Assembly (NCBI GenBank): GCA_004835665.1
Contig: RBKR01000021.1
Span: 372,001 to 436,000, forward strand
Direction of reading: 5' to 3'
DNA from: Phoma sp. XZ068
Lineage: Eukaryota; Ascomycota; Dothideomycetes; Pleosporales; Didymellaceae
Length of the DNA stretch: 64,000 nucleotides
Shown here: piece by piece, positions 57,980 through 64,000 of the stretch
Layout: each line of letters starts with the position of its first letter
Position numbering within the stretch: position 1 is the first letter of the stretch
The notes under the pieces: generated by a model
Seen by the model: only the letters and a program-made list of their open reading frames with translations
Database searches by the model: none
Told to the model about the DNA's origin: nothing
Program-made: the position numbers and the translations under genes

Positions 57980-59669
57980 ATGACACGTCGTAGTGCGGGC
58001 TTTGTTAGCAAGAAAGCGCACCGCAAGTCTCGAAGTGGATGCTCGACATGTAAGCGTAAGAAAGTCAAGGTAAGGTAAACAGTCTCGTTAGATTGTGGTT
58101 TACTGTGCTGGGCGCCGAAGAGCATCGTGATATGGCGGGCTTGTAGATTGAAGTAAAGGGAACCAGTGTAACAGACTCCATGCTGAGTCCCAATGTTATC
58201 AAGATTACGAAAGGCAATATTAGCAAAGCGGGCAGGAGACAGGCCTCTGAAGTACACAGACTGATTAGATGCAGTGCGATGAAGGCCGGCCAGTCTGCGG
58301 CTATTGCTCATTACGCAGGCTGAGCTGCGATTACCTCCAGGAGCCAAAATCCACCTCAGCGTCCGCATCACCTGCTTCTAATGGCTCATTCAGCAATCGC
58401 AACTCTCCCGCCAGAATAATCTCAATCGAAGAGGTAGACTTCAATGTACCATCGACACCAATATCATCCTGGCTGATACCAGCTGCTCAAACAGCCTCTG
58501 GAGCCATGTCACGCTTTGACTTCGAGCTACTGCATCATTTTAAGACCTTTACATGGCAGACCCTTACTGTACGCGATGACGAGGTTGTCATCTCACTATA
58601 CAGAGACTCCGTTCCCCAACTTTCGCTCTCACATCCGCACCTCCTTTACGCTCTTCTCAGCATCGCAGCATCGCACAGCAACGTGCTGGCACCGTCCAAG
58701 CAGGCCGAAAACCTCGCTCTGGTATACCGTCAACGAACATTTGCAGAGTACAGCAAAACGCTTCAGAACATCACCGCCGAGAACTATGAATCCATTCTCA
58801 TGACCGGCATGCTCCTTCTAAGTTTGGTAGCACTACCAGAGTCAGATACCTCAAACAAGGATGCGTACCTAGTCTGGATGGATACATTCCTGAAGATGAG
58901 CGAAGGCCTCAGCGTCCTCGCATCTCTGCGCTGGGCCGCCGGTATCGAGAAGCTGTCCATCTACCCTCTCATCTGCCGAGAATTGCGAACGCTTCCCCCG
59001 CCTCCAGTTCTCTACACCAGCGAAAATCGGCATCTGCATACTCGTGTCGGCGCGGTAGGCACGACGCCTGATCACCCCAATCCACCATCAACATACCACT
59101 TGCAGCATTCCGAAGCATCACCGGTGTTCCTACCTCCATCGTTACTAGACCTGTTGGCTTCACTCAGCAACACAGAGTCTGGCCCAGGCCCGCTCGACAT
59201 GCATGCAAATACACTGTATCCAGTAATGCATGCTCTTAGCCCGATCTTCTTGAGCCTATACTACTACCACTTGAACCCAGATTTCTTCGTTCGCGTGTTC
59301 GTCTTCTGCTCATTTCTGAGGTCGGACTTTCTGCTCCTTGTCAAGAACCGAGAACCGAGAGCGCTTGTGCTCGTTGCACTGTGGTTTGCACTTGCAGGTC
59401 TGGCACGGAGGGGCTGGTGGGTTGGTCCGTCGGTGGAGAAGGTTATCAAGGCAGTCGGTAGAATTGTCATGGAGAGAGGTGACGAGGTGACGCGAAGAGT
59501 GTTTGAGGCTATCGAGATTTTGATGCGTATTCTGAAGTGTGAGGGAAGTCAAGCAGCTGCAAAAAGTATATTTGATGGATGGAGCGGTGTAGATTGGGAC
59601 GAAGGACCCAAGAAAGCAGGGGAGTGGGAGACAATTCGTGACAGACTGGAGCGCAGGGGTCGACAATAA
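57980..59669 (+). CDS. Zn2Cys6 fungal-type transcription factor
   Basis: Exon 1 57980-58069 and exon 2 58275-59669 give 494 aa. The binuclear zinc cluster spans residues 21-48 with cysteines at 21, 24, 31, 38, 41 and 48 (CSTCKRKKVK-CDEGRPVC-GYCSLRRLSC). The intron falls exactly before Cys31. This intron is 205 nt, four times the usual length here. After a Ser-rich linker, the C-terminal regulatory region (from about 105: FDFELLHHFKTFTWQTL, LLYALLSIAASHSN) matches the Upc2/sterol-regulator-like or DUF3468-type class of fungal regulators. It is nuclear, and its DNA sites are probably CGG-containing. It lies head to head with the methyltransferase and tail to tail with the GNAT gene. Confidence 0.92.
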
Positions 59670-59835
59670 CCCCAGAATGTTCTCTTCTTGAGAGCTTGAT
59701 TCCAACGGGCTTATCGAAGGTCTCCGGATTTCCGCGTGCACAAACGCGGACTGAGATTTTCGCTGCGACAAAGTCTAAAAGTTATCAACGCTTTGCAGAG
59801 TCACAGTACGCTTGCCGACCACCGCTATGCGTAGT

Positions 59836-60611
59836 CTACGCCTTCCCGAACCGCGCATCTCCAGCCTCCCTGGGCTTCCTCAGCATGCAATACAGCTTTA
59901 TCGCATCCTTTTCACCATCACCGTCCTTGCACTCCATCTCCCTCGCCAGCTCAAACCCAAACTTCTCATAAATCGGCACGTTCGGCACCCTCCTCGAGCT
60001 CTCCAAATAGCACCCCACGCCCTCCTCATCCGCCATTTGGAGTACTGCTTCCATCAGTTTCCTCCCCACTCCCTTTCCCTGTGCCTCGGGCAATACCGTC
60101 ACAATATTGCAAAAGTAATACCCCTTATCACTCGTCCAAAGCTCCTTTTGCGCCTCCGCCTGCCGCGCCTTCCAGATCCAGTACCGCTGTGTACTAAGTC
60201 CGCCACGACCGTACCAGGTATTCATTCGGATCTGGTTCAGCCAGAGCCACCAGTAGGAAAGGTATAGGGACCATGATTCGGGTTCGGACGGTGGTTGTGG
60301 AGGCATCCACATTGCGCAGCCGAGGATTTTGGAAGGGTCGGAGGTATCGCGGGCGACATGGAAGAGGCCGTGTGATATACCCCAGCGACAGCGGAGAGTT
60401 AAGGAAACGCGATTTCGTGTGAGGTCGACCTGAAGAGAGTGTTAGCATGAATTCGAAGATAGATTTTGAGATGCGTCAAGAACGGAGTGTGTACCTTTGA
60501 ACGGTCAGGGTAGACCCAATTGTTGTACGGATCATCTGCAAAGGCTTGTTGTATTGTGTCAATTGCGCCGTCAATGTCGGCCTCTGTCATTCGGTTGACC
60601 TCAATAGGCAT
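59836..60611 (-). CDS. GNAT-family N-acetyltransferase
   Basis: Exons 60611-60495 and 60429-59836 (intron 65 nt) encode 236 aa. The N-terminus MPIEVNRMTEADIDGAIDTIQQAFADDP is the usual first strand and helix of GNAT proteins. The acetyl-CoA-binding motif A is VTVLPEAQGKGVGRKLMEA (Q-x2-G-x-G) near 150. Motif B ends in ESSRRVPNVPIYEKFGF. Such proteins transfer an acetyl group from acetyl-CoA to an amine on a small molecule or protein; this subfamily is common in fungi and its substrates are unknown. The stop lies 166 bp from the stop of the Zn2Cys6 gene. Confidence 0.92.
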
Positions 60612-61718
60612 CCTGGTGTTATTTCGATGGTGCTGGATTAGTTTGGCTTAGGTGAGAATGGCGCGGTCGTGTTCAGGGCGGTTCGATAGGCAATTTCACG
60701 TATAGAAGCGCAGCCAGGGTGTTGAAAACAGAGAATGCCATTGTATATCTGCAAAAAGACGGTGTTATTGAAGGCTGGTTGGCATTCGAGATACAGCGGG
60801 GACCAGAGGCGTTTTGGGAAGGTCCACGCGGGCGGCAGTTGTAGGCGAGATACCATATCAGTTGTCCCACTCTCGACCACAACCTCAAAGATACTGGAGA
60901 TATTCTCAATTCTCGTACAAAGGCGGGTCCAAACACGAATCTATTTAGCTGTTGTAATGAGTCGGTTCGATATTCTCTTACGCAGTATCAAATGATAAAG
61001 GCAGGAGAGCATCTGATGTGGATCCAGCCAGACGCAGCGACCTGAGGAGAAGAGAATACAAGTATCCATATCTGACTACACTCGCCTCTGACTTATCCTA
61101 ACAATATACAACCCTCCGGTCACATCAACAATAAACGACAAGTGAGCACTGTGACATATGGCGTGTTGAATGAGAATGAGCCTTGACTGATGCATAATTG
61201 TTTCCTGAACAGTCGTACTATGTGACAACAATCTACTATGAGCAATACTCACACTCTGATCACATATATGAGCGTCTTTCCATGATGCAACGCAGTTTTG
61301 GAAGCGGACATGCAACAGTAGATAACAAATCTATTGCAAAAATCATCATTAACTTAGAACGGGTGGACTGGAAACCTGATGGACTTTTGTTCAACTAAGG
61401 TGAAATCGACGCCGATGACGAGACGTAGGCTGGTGGTGTGAGGAAAACTGCCAAAATAGCACAATCTAATAGGCCCTTTCAATGGAGGTCGAAGGTATAC
61501 AGTATCTTCGTGTGAGCCCTACGTAAAATGGTCGTGACTGGCTCTAATGTCGAGAGTAGAATAATCAAGCTCAAAAACGACATGATGTAAGAGGCGTGGA
61601 ACTTATCACATGGACTCTTCGAGAACATCTACTGTGTACCAGCTTCCTTTGGTTGCATACGCTTACTTACCGTTGGCTTTGAAACGGGCCCTTAAAACCC
61701 ACCTTTTGACTATCTTAA
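60612..61718. other. Gene-poor region upstream of the GNAT gene
   Basis: Includes the GNAT promoter and about 1 kb of AT-richer sequence. A short frame from an ATG near 61528 (MVVTGSNVESRIIKLKND) ends in a GTAAGA donor-like site and might be a 5' exon of the coding-like locus that follows; this is speculative. Confidence 0.4.
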
Positions 61719-62161
61719 TCCCACGAGCTAATTCGCGTATCCGTCCATCCCGCACCGCTACCAGAACATGTTCTACTGCAGCCTAAAGATCCGCTCGTTG
61801 TTTTCGTGCAGTTGATCGTCCGTGGAGCAGTCGAGCCCCAAGCCCCGCACTACAACATCTTCGTCATGATCGGCACCCCTGCGTTTACGTCGCCTGGAAA
61901 TTCCGATGATGACATCTTTGTACGAAATTAAAGCTAAGCAACGGCGCGGGACACATTCAGCTGTAGTCCTGGCCTGCGCTGATTCGCCTCCACGCCGTTA
62001 AGCTGCAGGATGCCTTCCTGAAGGATACGACCCGCTTCGCTGTAAAGGTGATGCAACAGCGGGAAGACGTGAAGAAGTTGAGGACGATCCTGGACGGGAA
62101 TATTATCCTCGTCGGACGAATGGGTAGATGTGTATCGTTGTTCACTAACTTGTTAGTGTAG
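61719..62161 (+). CDS. Coding-like fragment of unknown family, possibly spliced or decayed
   Basis: From 61719 to 61919 a frame without Met start reads SHELIRVSVHPAPLPEHVLL, DPLVVFVQLIVRGAVEP, HYNIFVMIGTPAFTSPGN. A phase-0 intron (61920-62008, donor GTACGA, acceptor CTGCAG) would join it to DAFLKDTTRFAVKVMQQRED and LRTILDGNIILVGRMG, ending at TAG 62161. Both parts have strongly protein-like composition and third-position G/C bias. No start codon is found in frame, so a 5' exon is missing or the locus is a remnant. I do not recognise the family. Confidence 0.3.
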
Positions 62162-62556
62162 CATGCGATATCTGACCTGCTATCGAGGTAAGTATCTTGC
62201 GTGGGATCCGTCATCTTCCGTCACCCCCAAATAGATTGTAAGGTTCGAGCTTGCACAAGATGAAGGCTGCGTTACAGATGTAACCAGTGAGCTTCTCCAA
62301 GACTACCCTGCTCACCGTCATTCGAATGGGGTGTGGAGGGTCTGTCAATCATTCGGAGTAATAGCCACAAAGAAGCAACGAAAGGAAGACTAAGTCTGCA
62401 CGTAGATCTGGTGTGTCAAACCCACCAACTAGTGCGGCTTGAATGTAGAGCACAGTCGAAGAGCACAACGTTCGAGTTAGCTAATTAAAGGTAAGTGCAG
62501 TAGATCCACGGCACAGTCGGTGTGATATCGAAACAACTTTCGCACGACCTGTGTAA
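62162..62556. other. Unassigned stretch inside the coding-like region
   Basis: 395 bases without a usable frame. A strong GTAAGT donor-like site is at 62190. Nothing else is visible. Confidence 0.4.
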
Positions 62557-62787
62557 GCCGCCATACCCGTGGTCAAGAGTTCGACATTTGGCCGCTGTGA
62601 CAAGTGCTTTGGCAAGCGTGGAAAGGGCCTCAAATGCGGTCAGCTGAACCACGGCGTCCAGATATCGGATCCGCCGAAACCACCTCGCGGTGATGCAAGT
62701 AGGCGGGTCGGCGGTGAGTTGCAGATTAATCGGGCAGCAACGAAGCGAGCGGAACAGGCGGGAAGAGCAAGAAGGGACCTGAAGTGA
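62557..62787 (+). CDS. Coding-like C-terminal fragment with two CxxC-type pairs
   Basis: A frame open from just after a stop at 62554-62556 reads through PVVKSSTFGRCDKCFGKRGK, GLKCGQLNHGVQI, DPPKPPRGDASRRVGG and ends AGRARRDLK. The cysteine pattern C-x2-C-x8-C could be part of a metal site; the end is basic. There is no ATG. It may be the last exon of a gene whose earlier part lies at 61.7-62.2 kb, or an unrelated remnant. No family recognised. Confidence 0.22.
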   Translation, partial: AAIPVVKSSTFGRCDKCFGKRGKGLKCGQLNHGVQISDPPKPPRGDASRRVGGELQINRAATKRAEQAGRARRDLK

Positions 62788-64000
62788 GATGATTTACGGG
62801 AATACACCGGTGTAAGTCAAGCTATGTGTCGTGTATGGCGGTCTGCTGCGTCAAGGACTGCCTTGTTCGATCCGAGAGGCTATCAATGCATTTTCAGCAA
62901 AGAGGGGTTGCAACAGTGTGGCTGGTGGGGACGCGTCGTGTTGCTTCGAGGCTTTGACCGATACATGACAAGAACAAGCTCGGTCATGAGACAGCAGCTG
63001 GCTAGTGCTGGGAAAGCATCATGCCTTTGTGGCTTGCCAGTAATATTGGGTGACCTTGCTTTGCGCGGGCAGATCATATCTGTAGCTCAGAAACCAACAG
63101 TAAGCGCTTGACGTGCGGGGGTATCACGGCGAGAACCCATGCAGGTGACTCCATTCGTGCATACGAGCCTTTGACATCACGATCGGGAAGGAGCTTTGGC
63201 GAACTCTGTGGTCGCACATAGGGCGGGAGTCGCGACCCGAACGAATCATTTGCATGTTAGCACGCTATTTTCATGCTACCACTGTTCGGTGATTGGACAG
63301 ATTGGGCTGAGAACAATATGTGTAAGAAAAGCGCAAGGATGTACTCGTTCGTGTGGCGCCAAGTTAGCTCCTGCAGTTTCCCGTCGCTTTGCTCGATTTG
63401 TTAATTTCGGTCGCCCAAACAAGGTACAATGTCCCCCAGGCGAGCAGCGGCTTGGTTGCAAGCTAAAGCTCTTAGCCTGTTGCTGGTGTTGTAAGCAGTT
63501 GTATGAGCTGCACTCCTTCAGATAGTAGCATCAAATATGGCGAGACTCATGGCATACGAGAGCACAGATGTAGAGGCTGATCATAAGCCAACACGTCAAC
63601 CGGTTTCCGTATCGTGTCAAATATTGCGTGCATCGAAATGAAGGCCTTGATGCAGTGCAAAATATTCAATCCTGCAGGATGTGGTCCGATCCTCGGACGC
63701 TGTGATCATGCAACCAGGGTATCAAGCGCCATAACGGTAGAATCTGTCCATACGCGCTTGTACGTGATTTCAGAATTGCCTTCGTGTTGGAGGATACTCA
63801 CATCAGCACAAGACGACGCTTGTATCACCTTGTAATCAGGCTGCCGTGGGGTCGGCCGTGAGTCGAACAATGAACATCTGCGAATTGTAGCGACCGGCAA
63901 AAAGAAACATTCCTGCGTATGAAACCAAGTCCCCACCCTGTCCTGGCGGGACGGCTGTTGCAGACAACGGTTTGACTGCAAGGGTTGATGTGCCGATTCA
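62788..64000. other. Gene-poor right end
   Basis: Frames of 73-109 codons (for example plus 63196-63525) are rich in cysteine and arginine in no pattern. I see no gene, tRNA, repeat or transposon end. The window ends inside this region. Confidence 0.45.

Noticed and set aside
57970..58371. 133-codon minus frame over the first exon and intron of the Zn2Cys6 gene
   Set aside because: It covers the zinc-cluster codons in antisense and the intron; no sign of selection on that strand.
1..64000. CRISPR arrays, transposons with terminal repeats, rRNA genes
   Set aside because: No direct-repeat arrays, transposase or reverse-transcriptase motifs, long terminal repeats or rRNA sequence were recognised by reading; a repeat search could still find old, mutated copies.

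Overview
This is a gene-sparse to moderately dense stretch of a filamentous ascomycete chromosome, probably Dothideomycetes (Pleosporales-like). The evidence is short GT-AG introns, mostly about 45-90 nt, and protein families typical of filamentous fungi: a group I G-alpha, CFEM, RTA1-like, Zn2Cys6 and fungal_trans regulators, a GPI-type GH16 enzyme and a MICOS Mic10. The species assignment is inference. All coordinates come from hand translation and manual splice-site choice. No rRNA, CRISPR array or intact transposon was seen.

Left part (1-10.6 kb): a truncated Urb2/Npa2-like ribosome-biogenesis gene diverges from MIC10. A small secreted protein, a leucine-rich hypothetical protein, the snoRNP protein NHP2 and a two-finger C2H2/fungal_trans transcription factor follow, all on the minus strand. 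A 3.3 kb gap then leads to a large SH3-RasGEF (13.97-17.57 kb) and a GPI-type GH16 enzyme (19.05-20.35 kb).

Middle part (20-41.7 kb): long intergenic spaces surround a Pro/Ala-rich secreted protein whose GPI-like tail lies behind an in-frame TAG, a 303-aa family protein, and a weakly supported three-exon gene near 29 kb. Then come the G-alpha gene, a CFEM membrane protein with a long cytoplasmic tail, a coiled-coil hypothetical protein, tRNA-Thr(UGU) and transketolase.

Right part (42.5-64 kb): an OB-fold protein (Cdc24/MEIOB-like) with an unresolved exon junction, INO1, a paxillin-like LIM protein, a possible small novel gene, an RTA1-like membrane protein and SEC61. These are followed by a trio of SAM methyltransferase, Zn2Cys6 regulator and GNAT acetyltransferase. 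The last 3.4 kb is gene-poor but holds two coding-like pieces that look spliced or decayed.

Several genes belong to common processes: Ras and G-protein signalling (RasGEF, G-alpha), cell wall and surface (GH16, CFEM, GPI-like protein), ribosome and snoRNP biogenesis (Urb2-like, NHP2), and core metabolism or secretion (transketolase, INO1, SEC61). Apart from the shared promoter at 57.3-58.0 kb, nothing suggests a dedicated gene cluster.
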